From: Micromonospora parva
GTDB taxonomy: Bacteria; Actinomycetota; Actinomycetes; Mycobacteriales; Micromonosporaceae
Assembly (NCBI RefSeq): GCF_000718515.1
Contig: NZ_JNZS01000006.1
Span: 1 to 64,000, forward strand
Direction of reading: 5' to 3'
Length of the DNA: 64,000 nucleotides
Made by a program: the position numbers and the translations under genes
Notes under the pieces: model-generated
The model's database searches: none
The model's input: the letters and a program-made list of their open reading frames with translations, nothing else
Told to the model about the DNA's origin: nothing
In this document: positions 1 through 8,509 of the stretch, in pieces
Layout of the letters: every line of letters begins with the position of its first letter
Position numbering within the stretch: the first letter of the stretch is position 1

Positions 1-39
1 CCCTAACCCCCACCCACCCACCCACCCACCACCATTTGC

Positions 40-99
40 GTTGATCAAGAGGGTTGCGTCAGATTTCGGCTTCCGGATGACGCAAACCTCTTGATCAAC
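40..99. repeat. GATC-tipped palindrome, family A, copy 1
   Basis: Long inverted repeat. The left arm (40-61) begins GTTGATCAAGAGG and the right arm (78-99) ends CCTCTTGATCAAC; 21 of 22 positions pair around a 16-base loop. A near-identical copy lies at 1134-1193. The rest of 1-200 holds C-rich and G-rich tracts and no recognisable gene. Confidence 0.85.
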
Positions 100-200
100 A
101 GGGGCGGGGGGGGTGGGGCTTCGCCCGGCCCCACCCTGGGTGGTTCGGCCCTCGGCAGAAATCGGCGGTCAGGGGGCCGGCGTGGGCCGAAGCTGGACCG

Positions 201-1115
201 ATGGCGACTTTCTCCCTCCAGGCCACCCCGACCGACGCGGCGAGCTGGGCCGAGCTGGCCCGCCGGGCCGAGACCGCCGGCTTCGACGCCCTGCTCGCCG
301 CCGACCACCCTGGCGACGTGACGTCACCGTTCGTGGCGCTGGCCGCTGCCGCCCCGGTCACCTCGACGATCGGGCTCGGCTCGTACGTGTCAAACCTCGG
401 CGTACGGGAACCGATGCTGCTCGCGGCCGACGTGGCCACCCTCGATCTGATCTCCGGTGGACGGGCCCGGCTCGGTGTCGGCGCCGGTCACACCCCGGCG
501 GAGTGGCGCGCCGTGGGCCGGGAACGCCCCGACGTGGCCGGGCGGGTCCGTCGTTGCGTGGCCGTCGCCGAGGCGGTCCGCGCCCTGCTCGACGGCGCCC
601 CGGTCACCGTCGACACGGCCGAGCTGACGATGCGCGAGGCGGTGCTGCGCGAACCCCGGCCGGTGCAGGAACGGATCCCGCTCACGATGGGTACGGCGAA
701 CTCGGCCCTGCTGCGGTGGGCCGGCGCGCACGCCGACGTGGTCGGGCTGACCGGGTTCGGACGTACCCTCGCCGACGGCCACCAGCATGAGGCTCGCTGG
801 CGGACCAACCAGATCGAGGCGCAGCTGGCCTGCGTGGCCGACGGCGCAGCCGGCCGGGCCGACCCGCCGGCGCTGGAGGCGCTGGTGCAGACGGTGATGG
901 TCACCGACGACGCGGAGGCTGCCGCCGCGGAACAGGCCCGGCGCAACGGCATGACCGTCGCCGAGCTGTTGACCACTCCGTTCGTGCTGATCGGCACGGT
1001 GGACGAGATCATCACGGCGGTCGCGGAGCATGAACGGCGCTGGGGGGTGACCCGGTTCGTGGTTCGCGAGGCCGCGCTGGAGCCTCTCGCGCCGGTCCTG
1101 GCCCGGCTGACCTGA
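201..1115 (+). CDS. LLM-class F420-dependent oxidoreductase
   Basis: 304-residue luciferase-like monooxygenase of the type that uses coenzyme F420. The protein opens with a beta strand and alpha helix (TPTDAASWAELARRAETAGFD). It then has the family segments AADHPGDVTSPFVALAAAA, TIGLGSYVSN and the RARLGVGAGHTPAEW stretch after the LDLISGG turn, which usually forms part of the cofactor pocket. This layout resembles the TIGR03621 group (from memory, not searched). The substrate cannot be told from sequence. An F420:NADP reductase at 37511-38209 shows the organism handles F420. The gene stands alone between two copies of the family A palindrome. Start at the ATG at 201; no strong ribosome binding site is seen. 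Confidence 0.85.
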   Translation: MATFSLQATPTDAASWAELARRAETAGFDALLAADHPGDVTSPFVALAAAAPVTSTIGLGSYVSNLGVREPMLLAADVATLDLISGGRARLGVGAGHTPAEWRAVGRERPDVAGRVRRCVAVAEAVRALLDGAPVTVDTAELTMREAVLREPRPVQERIPLTMGTANSALLRWAGAHADVVGLTGFGRTLADGHQHEARWRTNQIEAQLACVADGAAGRADPPALEALVQTVMVTDDAEAAAAEQARRNGMTVAELLTTPFVLIGTVDEIITAVAEHERRWGVTRFVVREAALEPLAPVLARLT

Positions 1116-1133
1116 TCCCACGCTGACGCCCCC

Positions 1134-1193
1134 GTTGATCAAGAGGATTGCGTCAGATTCCGGCTTCCGGATGACGCAAACCTCTTGATCAAC
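1134..1193. repeat. GATC-tipped palindrome, family A, copy 2
   Basis: Arms 1134-1155 and 1172-1193 pair at 21 of 22 positions around a 16-base loop. It differs from the copy at 40-99 at only two positions in 60. It lies between convergent genes (201-1115 and 1224-2465) and is followed by a G-rich tract, as copy 1 is. No T-run follows either arm. Confidence 0.88.
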
Positions 1194-1223
1194 AGGGGCA
1201 GGGGTGGGGGTGGGGGTGGGGGG

Positions 1224-2465
1224 TCAGCAGCCGATCACCCAGTGGTTGGGGGCGGTTTGCTTGAGGGCGGTGGTGTAGAAGGTGTTGTAGAGGCCCATCC
1301 GCTGGTTGGAGCCGTTGGCGTAGGCGTAGCCGCCGGACTGGTACGCCCGACCGGCCGTCACGTGCGCGTAGTTGCTGGCCGTCACGCAGACCGGCGCGGT
1401 GGTCGGCGTGGGGGTCGGGGTAACGGTCGGGGTCGGCGTGGGGGTGGGGGTGGCCGTCGGGGTCGGGGTCGGGGTCGGGTTGGTGCCGCCACCGTTCAGA
1501 CCGAAGAAGAGCGCGTCACGGTACGTCGAGCAGATGGTGTCCAGGAAGTACGCGGTGGCGGTGCCGCACTGTTCGGCTGCGGAGCCCGGGTCGACCGGGG
1601 TGCCGTGGCCCATCCCGGAGATCCGGTAGAGCCGCACGTCGTCGTTGCCGTACACCTCGAGGCTGGTGTTGCCGGGCAGCGACGAGGTGCTGGTCGGGGT
1701 CTGCGACACGCCCCGGACGTTGGTCCACTGGTCGCGGGACTCGGTGCCGTTGAGCGGGGTGACGGTGGTGTCCGAGGTGCCGTGCCAGATCGCCACCCGG
1801 GGGCGCGGGCCGGTGTAGCCGGAGTACGCGCCACGGACCAGGTCGCCCCAGGCGGCCGGGGTCTTGTCCGCACCCGGGTTCATGCAGCTGAACGCGTTGA
1901 CCATGCTGGTGGCGCAGCGGTACGGGATACCCGCGATGATCGACCCGGCGGCGAAGACGTCCGGGTAGGTGGCGAGCATGACCGCGCTCATCGCCCCGCC
2001 CGCGGAGAGCCCGCTGACGTACACCCGGGAGCCGTTCACTCCGAAGTTCGCCTTGGCGTGGTCGACCATCTGCTTGATCGACAGCGCCTCGCCCTGGCCT
2101 CGGGTGGTGTCGCCCGCCTCGAAGAAGTTGAAGCAGGAGTTGGCGTTGTTGCCGGACGGCTGCTGGGCGACGATCAGGGCGAACTTCCACTGGTCGGCGT
2201 ACTTCTGCCAGCCGGAGTTGGCGAAGTAGCCGGAGGCGTTCTGGACGCACCCGTGCAGCAGGACGACGGCCGGGGAGTTGGCCGGCAGGTTGTCCGGCCG
2301 GTAGGCGTACATGGCGAGGTTGCCGGGGTTGGAGCCGAAACCGGTGACCTGGGTGAGGGTTGCGGCCTGGGCGGGTGCGGCGATGGCGACCACGCCCGCG
2401 GCGGCGAGGGCGACCCCGGCGACCGCACCGAGCAGCCGGGTGAGGATGGACGAGGAGCGGCGCAC
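1224..2465 (-). CDS. secreted PHB-depolymerase-family esterase
   Basis: 413-residue secreted alpha/beta-hydrolase of the PHB depolymerase / acetylxylan esterase type (carbohydrate esterase family 1-like). The start is the GTG at 2465, 5 bases after a perfect AGGAGG (2471-2476); an upstream in-frame GTG at 2558 has no such site and would spoil the signal peptide. Order: signal peptide ending AAPAQA, catalytic domain with the nucleophile in GLSAGG near residue 150, acid in HGTSDTT and histidine in GMGHGTP, then a Pro-Thr linker (coded around 1395-1490) and a C-terminal module of about 55 residues ending NHWVIGC, seen in many actinobacterial esterases of this family. Likely attacks esters on plant polymers or polyester; which one is unknown. 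Confidence 0.88.
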   Translation of the reverse strand: MRRSSSILTRLLGAVAGVALAAAGVVAIAAPAQAATLTQVTGFGSNPGNLAMYAYRPDNLPANSPAVVLLHGCVQNASGYFANSGWQKYADQWKFALIVAQQPSGNNANSCFNFFEAGDTTRGQGEALSIKQMVDHAKANFGVNGSRVYVSGLSAGGAMSAVMLATYPDVFAAGSIIAGIPYRCATSMVNAFSCMNPGADKTPAAWGDLVRGAYSGYTGPRPRVAIWHGTSDTTVTPLNGTESRDQWTNVRGVSQTPTSTSSLPGNTSLEVYGNDDVRLYRISGMGHGTPVDPGSAAEQCGTATAYFLDTICSTYRDALFFGLNGGGTNPTPTPTPTATPTPTPTPTVTPTPTPTTAPVCVTASNYAHVTAGRAYQSGGYAYANGSNQRMGLYNTFYTTALKQTAPNHWVIGC

Positions 2466-2683
2466 GGCGGCCTCCTGAGGGGGCGGACTGTGAACTGGGT
2501 CACGGTCGAGTTGCCGAGACGTTACGACGGTGTGTCGCCGCCATGACATGGCGCACACTCACACATTCACGACGGACGCTGTGTACGCCGAACCATCGAC
2601 GAGGCGGACCTAATCCGTCCCCAACGGTCCCGTCCTTGCAGGTCTGACCGGCCCGTCCAGGTCCGGTTGGTAACGTCCGCTGC

Positions 2684-4516
2684 GTGCCGTCCTCCCCGTC
2701 GCTGGCCACCGGGCCCGCACCCGCGTCACCGCCGCGCGCAGTCCGGAACCGCCGGGCCGACCTGATCGTCGTGCTGGTGGCGCTCGCGCTCGCCGTCTGG
2801 GTGACCAGTGGGCTGTGGCGGGACCCGAACGTGCGGACCATCACCGTCAACTCCAGCGACCAGGCGCTGTTCGAGTGGCTGCTCGCCTTCGGCGGGCACG
2901 CGGTCACCCACGGGGAGAACCCGCTCTTCACCTACCTGATCAACGTCCCGGACGGCGTGAACCTCGCGGTCAACACGACGGTCACCGTGTACGCGGTGGT
3001 CTTCGCCCCGCTCACGTACCTCATCGGGCCGCCGGCCACGTTCCTGGTGATCCTCACCCTGAACCTGCTCGCCACGGCGTTGGCCTGGTACTGGCTGCTG
3101 TCGCGGCACCTGGTCCGCAGCCACCTGGCCGCCGGGGTGGGCGCGCTGTTCATCGCCTACTCCCCCGGCATGGTGTCGCACGCCAACGCGCACCTGAACT
3201 GGACCGCCGGTTGGCTGGTGCCGCTGCTGATCTGGCGGCTGTTCGCGCTGCGCCGCCCGGGGCACTGGCTCCGCGACGGGGTGATCCTCGGCGTGCTGGT
3301 CGCGGTGGCCTTCTCGATCGCCGCCGAAGGGCTCTTCTTCACCGCGCTGGCGCTGGGCGTGTTCGTCGCCATCTGGGCGCTGCACCCGGCCAACCGGGCC
3401 GAGGCGCGCGCCGCACTGCCCAATTTTCTGCGCGGGCTCGGGGTGACCGCGGTGGTCGCCGGGGTGCTGTTGTCGTACCCGCTGTGGTTGCACTTCGCCG
3501 GGCCACAACGGTTCCACGGCACCGGCTTCGACCCGGTGATCCACTCCGAGGACATCGCGGCGTTCGCCGCCTTCCCGCGCCGCTCGCTGGCCGGCGAGGT
3601 CGGGTTGGGCACCTCGCTGGCACCCAACCCGACCGAGGAGAACTCGTTCTTCGGCATCCCGCTGCTGGTGCTCACAGTGGTCTGCTTCATCGCGCTCTGG
3701 CGTCGGGCCGACGCGCACCGCCGGGCCACCCTCTGGGCGCTGGGCGTCGTCGCCCTGATCTTCACGGTGCTCTCCTTCGGTCCGGTCGCCAAGATCGACG
3801 GCCGACGCACCGACCTCCCCATGCCGTTCGACCTGCTCGGACAACTGCCGGTGGTGAATGCCGCGCTACCGGCCCGGCTGGCGCTGGTGGTCGCGCCGGT
3901 GGTGGGGCTGTTGCTGGCGTACACGATCGACCAGTTGCGCGCCGCACCACTGCGGCACCGCTCCACGGAGCTGGCCTGGCTGGTCGGTTTCGTGGTGGCC
4001 CTGGCGCCGCTGCTGCCCACCCCGCTGCTGACCGACGAGCGGGAGCCGATCCCGGAGTTCATCACCTCCGGCACCTGGCGGGAGTACGTGTCACCCGACG
4101 GGGTGCTGACCCCGCTGCCGCTGACCGTGGACATCTACCCGGACGGCCAGCGGTGGCAGGCGTACGCGTTGTCGCACCGGCAGGGCGAGTTCGCCATTCC
4201 GGGCGGCTTCTTCCTCGGCCCCGGCGGGCCGGACGGGCGGGGCCGGATCGGTCCGGTGCCGCGCACCCTGAGCGCCTTGATGGACCAGGCCGGCCGGACC
4301 GGGCTGGTTCCCATCATCACCGACGGGTCGATCCGGGAGGTCCAGTCGGACCTGCGGCACTGGCGCATCGAGACGGTGGTGCTCGCCGACCAGGTGCACG
4401 GCGCGAAGTTCGAGGTGGACGAGGAGGCTCTGCGGCGTACCGCCACCGCCCTGTTCGGCGAACCGCAGCGGGTCGACGACGTCTGGCTCTGGCGGATCCC
4501 ACCGGCTGACCGGTAG
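2684..4516 (+). CDS. polytopic membrane protein, GT-C glycosyltransferase-like
   Basis: 610 residues with about ten to eleven hydrophobic segments in the first 450 residues and a soluble C-terminal region of about 150 residues. The first extracytoplasmic loop contains NSSDQALFEWLLAF, similar in position to the acidic motif of GT-C enzymes that use lipid-linked sugars, so a role in cell-surface glycan assembly is a reasonable guess; no substrate can be named. The GTG at 2684 follows the -10-like hexamer TAACGT (2671-2676) by 7 bases, so the mRNA is probably leaderless. It is divergent from the esterase gene. Confidence 0.7.
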   Translation: MPSSPSLATGPAPASPPRAVRNRRADLIVVLVALALAVWVTSGLWRDPNVRTITVNSSDQALFEWLLAFGGHAVTHGENPLFTYLINVPDGVNLAVNTTVTVYAVVFAPLTYLIGPPATFLVILTLNLLATALAWYWLLSRHLVRSHLAAGVGALFIAYSPGMVSHANAHLNWTAGWLVPLLIWRLFALRRPGHWLRDGVILGVLVAVAFSIAAEGLFFTALALGVFVAIWALHPANRAEARAALPNFLRGLGVTAVVAGVLLSYPLWLHFAGPQRFHGTGFDPVIHSEDIAAFAAFPRRSLAGEVGLGTSLAPNPTEENSFFGIPLLVLTVVCFIALWRRADAHRRATLWALGVVALIFTVLSFGPVAKIDGRRTDLPMPFDLLGQLPVVNAALPARLALVVAPVVGLLLAYTIDQLRAAPLRHRSTELAWLVGFVVALAPLLPTPLLTDEREPIPEFITSGTWREYVSPDGVLTPLPLTVDIYPDGQRWQAYALSHRQGEFAIPGGFFLGPGGPDGRGRIGPVPRTLSALMDQAGRTGLVPIITDGSIREVQSDLRHWRIETVVLADQVHGAKFEVDEEALRRTATALFGEPQRVDDVWLWRIPPADR

Positions 4517-4530
4517 CCCCCGACCCCCGT

Positions 4531-4572
4531 GGTGATCTTCGCCGGTGAGGCGGCTCACCAGGGAAGATCGCC
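4531..4572. repeat. GATC-containing palindrome between membrane-protein gene and lipB
   Basis: Arms 4531-4549 and 4554-4572 pair at 16 of 19 positions around a 4-base loop; each arm carries GATCTTC or its complement. It lies after the gene ending at 4516 and just before the lipB promoter, so it may end the upstream transcript. It shares the GATC-near-the-tip layout of the other palindromes. Confidence 0.6.
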
Positions 4573-4596
4573 CATGGCGGGACTAGGCTTGATGCC

Positions 4597-5238
4597 GTGA
4601 CAACGACGACCCCCGGCCTGACGGCCGTTCGTGCCGGCCTGCTCGACTACCAGGCCGCCTGGGACGAGCAGCGACGCCTGCACGAGTCGGTGGTGGCTGG
4701 CGAGCGCGGCGACACCGTGCTGCTGCTGGAGCACCCCAGCGTCTACACCGCCGGCAAGCGCACCGAACCGTGGGACCGGCCGATGGACGGCACTCCGGTC
4801 GTCGACGTGGACCGCGGCGGCAAGATCACCTGGCATGGGCCGGGGCAGCTCGTCGGTTACCCGATCCTGCGCCTGCCCGACCCGGTGGACGTGGTGGCCT
4901 ACGTGCGCCGGACCGAAGAGCTGCTCATCGACGTGTGCGCCGAGTTCGGGCTGAGCGCCGGCCGGGTCGAGGGGCGCAGCGGGGTCTGGGTGCCCGCCGA
5001 CGACCGGGGGCCGGCCCGCAAGGTGGCCGCCATCGGCATCCGGGTGGCCCGGGGCGTCACCCTGCACGGCTTCTCGATCAACTGTGACTGCGACCTGACG
5101 TACTTCGACCGGATCGTGCCGTGCGGCATCCGGGACGCCGGCGTCACCTCGCTCACCGCCGAGCTGGGCCGCCCGATCAGCGTCGCCGACGTGCTCCCGG
5201 TGGTCGAGCGTCGGCTCTCCACCCTCGTCACGCTCTGA
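4597..5238 (+). CDS. lipB: octanoyltransferase LipB
   Basis: 213 residues. Transfers octanoate from acyl carrier protein to the lipoyl domains of 2-oxoacid dehydrogenases and GcvH, the first step of lipoate synthesis. Family motifs are clear: [15 protein letters not shown] near residue 45, the [18 protein letters not shown] block near residue 70, [18 protein letters not shown] with the conserved lysine near residue 140, and the cysteine in FDRIVPCGI near residue 173. The start is the GTG at 4597, 7 bases after the -10 hexamer TAGGCT (4584-4589), which implies a leaderless transcript. lipA follows about 2.2 kb downstream, as in mycobacteria but with two genes between. Confidence 0.97.
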   Translation: MTTTTPGLTAVRAGLLDYQAAWDEQRRLHESVVAGERGDTVLLLEHPSVYTAGKRTEPWDRPMDGTPVVDVDRGGKITWHGPGQLVGYPILRLPDPVDVVAYVRRTEELLIDVCAEFGLSAGRVEGRSGVWVPADDRGPARKVAAIGIRVARGVTLHGFSINCDCDLTYFDRIVPCGIRDAGVTSLTAELGRPISVADVLPVVERRLSTLVTL

Positions 5239-5290
5239 GCAGGCCCGGCCGCGCGCCGGGGTGACCGAGGGTCGGCCTATCCTCGGGCCA

Positions 5291-5683
5291 ATGCAGATCG
5301 ACCTCGTCACCGTTGTCGTCACCGAGTACGACCCGGCCATCGCCTTCTTCACCGGGGCACTCGGCTTCGAGTTGGCCGAGGACTCCCCGTCGCTGACCAA
5401 CGACGGGCGGCCGAAGCGCTGGGTGGTGGTCCGCCCGCCGGGCGGCGGCACCGGGTTGCTGCTGGCCCGCGCCGACGGCGAGCGGCAGGAGGCCGCGGTG
5501 GGCGACCAGACCCACGGCCGGGTCGGGTTCTTCCTCCAGGTCGACGACTTCGACGCCACGTACCGCCGGATGGTCGAGATGCACGTCGAGTTCGTCAAGC
5601 CGCCGCGCACCGAGCCGTACGGCAAGGTCGCTGTCTTCCGCGACATCGCCGGCAACCTCTGGGACCTGCTCGGCCCCGCCTGA
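5291..5683 (+). CDS. VOC (glyoxalase-fold) family protein
   Basis: 130 residues with the paired beta-alpha-beta-beta-beta units of the vicinal oxygen chelate superfamily: MQIDLVTVVVTEYDPAIAFF at the start, then GRVGFFLQVDDFDATYRRM in the second half, ending NLWDLLGPA. Usual metal ligands are only partly kept, so it may be an enzyme or a binding protein. An in-frame GTG exists upstream at 5261, but the ATG at 5291 lies 7 bases after TATCCT (5278-5283), the leaderless pattern common here, so 5291 is preferred. Confidence 0.8.
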   Translation: MQIDLVTVVVTEYDPAIAFFTGALGFELAEDSPSLTNDGRPKRWVVVRPPGGGTGLLLARADGERQEAAVGDQTHGRVGFFLQVDDFDATYRRMVEMHVEFVKPPRTEPYGKVAVFRDIAGNLWDLLGPA

Positions 5684-5689
5684 GCCCCG

Positions 5690-5721
5690 CTGCCGGCCCA
5701 CCCGATCGGATGGGCCGGCAG
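5690..5721. terminator. bidirectional hairpin between VOC gene and aspS
   Basis: CTGCCGGCCCA (5690-5700) pairs perfectly with its complement at 5711-5721. It sits between the convergent ends of the VOC gene and aspS. There is no clear T-run. Confidence 0.6.
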
Positions 5722-5728
5722 GGCAGCC

Positions 5729-7015
5729 CTACGGAGTCAGGCGGTGCAGGTCACGCGGGAACGCGGTGACCTCCCGGATGTTGGCCGCGCCGACCAGCCG
5801 GGCCACGAACCGTTCCAGGCCGATGGCGAAGCCGCCGTGCGGCGGCATGCCGTGCCGGAACGCGTCCAGATAGCCGGCGTACGGCTCGACCGGCTCACCC
5901 CGGGCCGCCAACGCCGCCAGGTAGTCGGCGTGCCGGTGCAGCCGCTGCCCGCCGGTGACCAGTTCCAGACCCCGAAAGAGCAGGTCAAAACCGTTCGAGT
6001 ACGCGGGCCGCTCCGGGTCCGGGTGGGTGTAGAAGGGCCGCTTCGCCATCGGGTAGCCGGTGACGTAGAGGAAGTCCGACCCGTGTTCGCGGCGGGCCCA
6101 CTCGCCCAGCGCCCGTTCGTGGGCGGGCGCGAGGTCCGGCTCGTCGGCGGGCGCGCCGGCGATCGCCAACGCCTCGGTGAAGTGCACCGCCGGGATCTCC
6201 GCCGGCACCTGCGGCGCGGTGACGCCGAGCGTCGCCAGGGCCCCGCCGGCCCGCTCGTCCACCGCGCCCAACATGCCGGCCAGTGTGTCGCGCAGCACCC
6301 GCATCACGTCGGAGTGGTCGGCAACGAAGCCCAGCTCCGCGTCGAGCGACGTGTACTGCGCGAGGTGCCGGACGGTGTCGTGCGGCTCGGCCCGGAAGAC
6401 CGGCCCCACCTCGTAGACACGTTCGAAGACGCCGACCATGAGCTGCTTGTAGAACTGCGGCGACTGGGCCAGGTACGCGGGCCGGCCGAACCAGTCCAGC
6501 GCGAACACGTTCGCGCCGCTCTCGGTGCTGGAGCTGACCACCTTCGGCGTGTGGATCTCCACGAAGTCGCGGGCGTCGAGCGCGGTCCGGAACCCGGCCA
6601 CCGCGGCCGCCGAGATCCGCAGCGCGGCCGAGCGGGTGGGGTGCCGCAGCGCGGTGGGCGCGTGGTCCAGCTGGGTGGGCAGGCTCGCGGTGAGCGCCGG
6701 CCGGTACAGGTCGAACGGTGGCGGCGCGGCGGGCGGCCCCAGCGGACGTACCGTCGGGTCGGTCAGCTCGACCCCGGCGGGCGCGGTGCCGTTCGCGGTG
6801 GCCGTGGCGGTGACCTCGACGACCGTCTCCTCGGTGAGTTTCTCCAGTTCGGCGCGGACGGCCGGGTCGGTGACGACCACCTGGGCCAGGCCGGCGGCGT
6901 CCCGCACGATCAGGAAGGCCACCGACTTGAGCAGTCGGCGGCGGTGCACCCAGCCGGCGATCCGCACTGTCGTGCCGATGCTGGCGGGCAGGTGATGGGA
7001 CAGGGTTCGTTGCAT
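5729..7015 (-). CDS. aspS: aspartate--tRNA(Asp/Asn) ligase, short archaeal-type
   Basis: 428-residue class II aminoacyl-tRNA synthetase. An OB-fold anticodon-binding domain comes first (VRIAGWVHRRRLLKSVAFLIVRD), then the catalytic core with FVEIHTPKVVSSSTESGANVF, motif 2 VYEVGPVFRAEPHDT, and motif 3 near the end (GFAIGLERFVARL). At 428 residues it lacks the extra GAD domain of the bacterial AspRS (about 590 residues), so it belongs to the archaeal-type or AsnRS-like group, which often charges both tRNA-Asp and tRNA-Asn. Start at the ATG at 7015, 9 bases after GAGGAG (7025-7030). The leader is a T-box whose specifier codon is GAC, which supports aspartate as the sensed amino acid. Confidence 0.9.
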   Translation of the reverse strand: MQRTLSHHLPASIGTTVRIAGWVHRRRLLKSVAFLIVRDAAGLAQVVVTDPAVRAELEKLTEETVVEVTATATANGTAPAGVELTDPTVRPLGPPAAPPPFDLYRPALTASLPTQLDHAPTALRHPTRSAALRISAAAVAGFRTALDARDFVEIHTPKVVSSSTESGANVFALDWFGRPAYLAQSPQFYKQLMVGVFERVYEVGPVFRAEPHDTVRHLAQYTSLDAELGFVADHSDVMRVLRDTLAGMLGAVDERAGGALATLGVTAPQVPAEIPAVHFTEALAIAGAPADEPDLAPAHERALGEWARREHGSDFLYVTGYPMAKRPFYTHPDPERPAYSNGFDLLFRGLELVTGGQRLHRHADYLAALAARGEPVEPYAGYLDAFRHGMPPHGGFAIGLERFVARLVGAANIREVTAFPRDLHRLTP

Positions 7016-7052
7016 GGCGCGCTGCTCCTCGGTCGATCGCGACGCCGTCGCC

Positions 7053-7322
7053 GCCCGGGGGAAGCGATGCGTCGCATCAGCCCCAGGCAGGTGTGGGCGA
7101 GCGGGAACCTCGCGGTGCCACCACACCTTCACCCCCGCCGAAGCGGAGGCCTCGTTCGTCGCCTGATGACCGGGGCCAGCCGGGCGAGCTCTACTAGGCG
7201 TTTCGCCGTTCTGCCCGCAGCTCGGGAGGGTCTTCGCGCCCCGGCGCCAGACCGCCTCTCAGCACCGGCGGCTCTCTGCACTGGCGGGGTCGGGACGCTA
7301 CTTGGCTCCGTCATCGCTGTTG
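7053..7322 (-). ncRNA. aspartate-specific T-box leader of aspS
   Basis: T-box riboswitch read on the minus strand. Stem I: AGTA (7302-7299) on the 5' side of the specifier loop, GAA (7235-7233) and the specifier GAC (7232-7230, Asp) on the 3' side. GCGTCCC and GGGGCGC pair directly above the loop; GGAG (7309-7306) and CTCC (7228-7225) pair below it. The tip is a CCGCC/GGCGG hairpin preceded by AGAGAG. Antiterminator: AGGTGTGG (7128-7121) pairs with CCACACCT (7096-7089); the bulge TGGCACC of TGGCACCGCG (7120-7111) follows, then GCGAG/CTCGC. TGGC matches a GCCA tRNA end, that is discriminator G73 as in tRNA-Asp and tRNA-Asn. A hairpin at 7088-7053 follows without a T-run, so control of translation or of elongation is unresolved. 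Confidence 0.88.
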
Positions 7323-7328
7323 GCGGTG

Positions 7329-7334
7329 ACCGTA
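7329..7334 (-). promoter_or_regulatory. -10 element of the T-box/aspS transcript
   Basis: TACGGT read on the minus strand, placing the RNA start near 7322, directly before the first T-box helix. The -35 region (around 7353-7358, GTCACA) is a weak match. Confidence 0.45.
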
Positions 7335-7354
7335 GCAGCCGAATCCCGCTCGTG

Positions 7355-7427
7355 TGACGCACATTTTCGACACCCCGGTGTCCGGCGTCACAAGGTTTGG
7401 GGCGTGACGCCGGTCGCCTGACGCACA
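7355..7427. repeat. short direct and inverted repeats between aspS and lipA
   Basis: TGACGCACA occurs at 7355-7363 and again at 7419-7427. GACACCCCGGTGTC (7369-7382) and GGCGTGACGCC (about 7401-7411) are small inverted repeats. They lie between the T-box promoter and the lipA -10 element, where a shared regulator could bind. No known box is recognised. Confidence 0.45.
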
Positions 7428-7460
7428 TAGACACCTGCCGTCGGGCGTAGGCTCGTTTTC

Positions 7461-8456
7461 GTGACGATCGAGCACTCCGCGCCGACGACCGGCCAGGCAG
7501 CGCGCACCGCAACGGCGGCCCCCGAGGGGCGGCGTCTGCTGCGGATCGAGGCGCGCAACGCCGAGACGCCGATCGAGCGCAAACCGCCATGGATCAAGGT
7601 CAAGGCCAAGATGGGCCCGGAGTACACCCAGCTGCGCGGGCTCGTCTCGCGCGAGGGGCTGCACACCGTCTGCCAGGAGGCCGGCTGCCCCAACATCTAC
7701 GAGTGTTGGGAAGACCGGGAGGCCACCTTCCTCATCGGTGGTGACCAGTGCACCCGGCGCTGCGACTTCTGCCAGATCGACACCGGAAAGCCGGCCGAGT
7801 TCGACGCCGACGAGCCGCGCCGGGTCGCCGAGTCGGTGGTCTCGATGGGGCTGCGCTACGCCACCATCACCGGTGTCGCCCGCGACGACCTGCCCGACGG
7901 CGGCGCGTGGCTGTACGCCGAGACCGTCCGGCAGATCCACGCCCTGCAGCCGGGTTGCGGCGTCGAGCTGCTGATCCCCGACTTCAACGCCGTCCCCGAG
8001 CAGTTGGCCGAGGTTTTCGGCTCCCGCCCGGAGGTGTTGGCGCACAACGTGGAGACCGTGCCGCGCATCTTCAAGCGCATCCGCCCGGCGTTCCGCTACG
8101 ACCGTTCGCTGGACGTGATCCGGCAGGCCCGCGCCGACGGCCTGGTCACCAAGAGCAACCTCATCCTGGGCATGGGCGAGGAGCGGGCCGAGGTCTCGCA
8201 GGCGCTGCGTGACCTGCACGAGGCCGGCTGCGAGCTGATCACCATCACCCAGTACCTGCGCCCCTCCCCCCGCCACCACCCGGTGACCCGCTGGGTCAAG
8301 CCGGAGGAGTTCGTGGAGCTGCGGGAGGAGGCCGAGGAGATCGGCTTCGCCGGGGTGATGAGCGGGCCGCTGGTGCGTTCGTCGTACCGGGCCGGCCGGC
8401 TGTACCAGCAGGCCATCGACGCCCGCGCCGCCGCCTCGGTCGTCACCGTCAGCTGA
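7461..8456 (+). CDS. lipA: lipoyl synthase LipA
   Basis: 331-residue radical SAM enzyme that inserts two sulfurs into octanoyl groups placed by LipB. Both iron-sulfur sites are visible: the auxiliary cluster motif CX4CX5C in [12 protein letters not shown] near residues 71-82, and the radical SAM motif CX3CX2C in CTRRCDFC near residues 97-104. Further family blocks are [27 protein letters not shown] and [10 protein letters not shown], with the terminal RSSYRAG motif that supplies the auxiliary-cluster serine. The GTG at 7461 is 7 bases after TAGGCT (7448-7453), so the mRNA is probably leaderless. Confidence 0.98.
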   Translation: MTIEHSAPTTGQAARTATAAPEGRRLLRIEARNAETPIERKPPWIKVKAKMGPEYTQLRGLVSREGLHTVCQEAGCPNIYECWEDREATFLIGGDQCTRRCDFCQIDTGKPAEFDADEPRRVAESVVSMGLRYATITGVARDDLPDGGAWLYAETVRQIHALQPGCGVELLIPDFNAVPEQLAEVFGSRPEVLAHNVETVPRIFKRIRPAFRYDRSLDVIRQARADGLVTKSNLILGMGEERAEVSQALRDLHEAGCELITITQYLRPSPRHHPVTRWVKPEEFVELREEAEEIGFAGVMSGPLVRSSYRAGRLYQQAIDARAAASVVTVS

Positions 8457-8509
8457 CTCCGCCGGCAACGCCGCGCGGCCGTTCGACGTCCGGGTGTCAT
8501 GATCCTGTG

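Noticed and set aside
1395..1490. GGTGTG-type repeats as a regulatory element
   Set aside because: They code the Pro-Thr linker of the esterase and stay in frame.
7155..7175. ATC in the aspS leader as an isoleucine specifier
   Set aside because: It is not in a loop next to AGTA; the GAA-GAC site fits the stem I layout and the TGGC bulge.
5744..7357. Long plus-strand open frame across aspS and its leader
   Set aside because: It runs antisense to a clear synthetase and a T-box; high GC leaves few stops in that frame.
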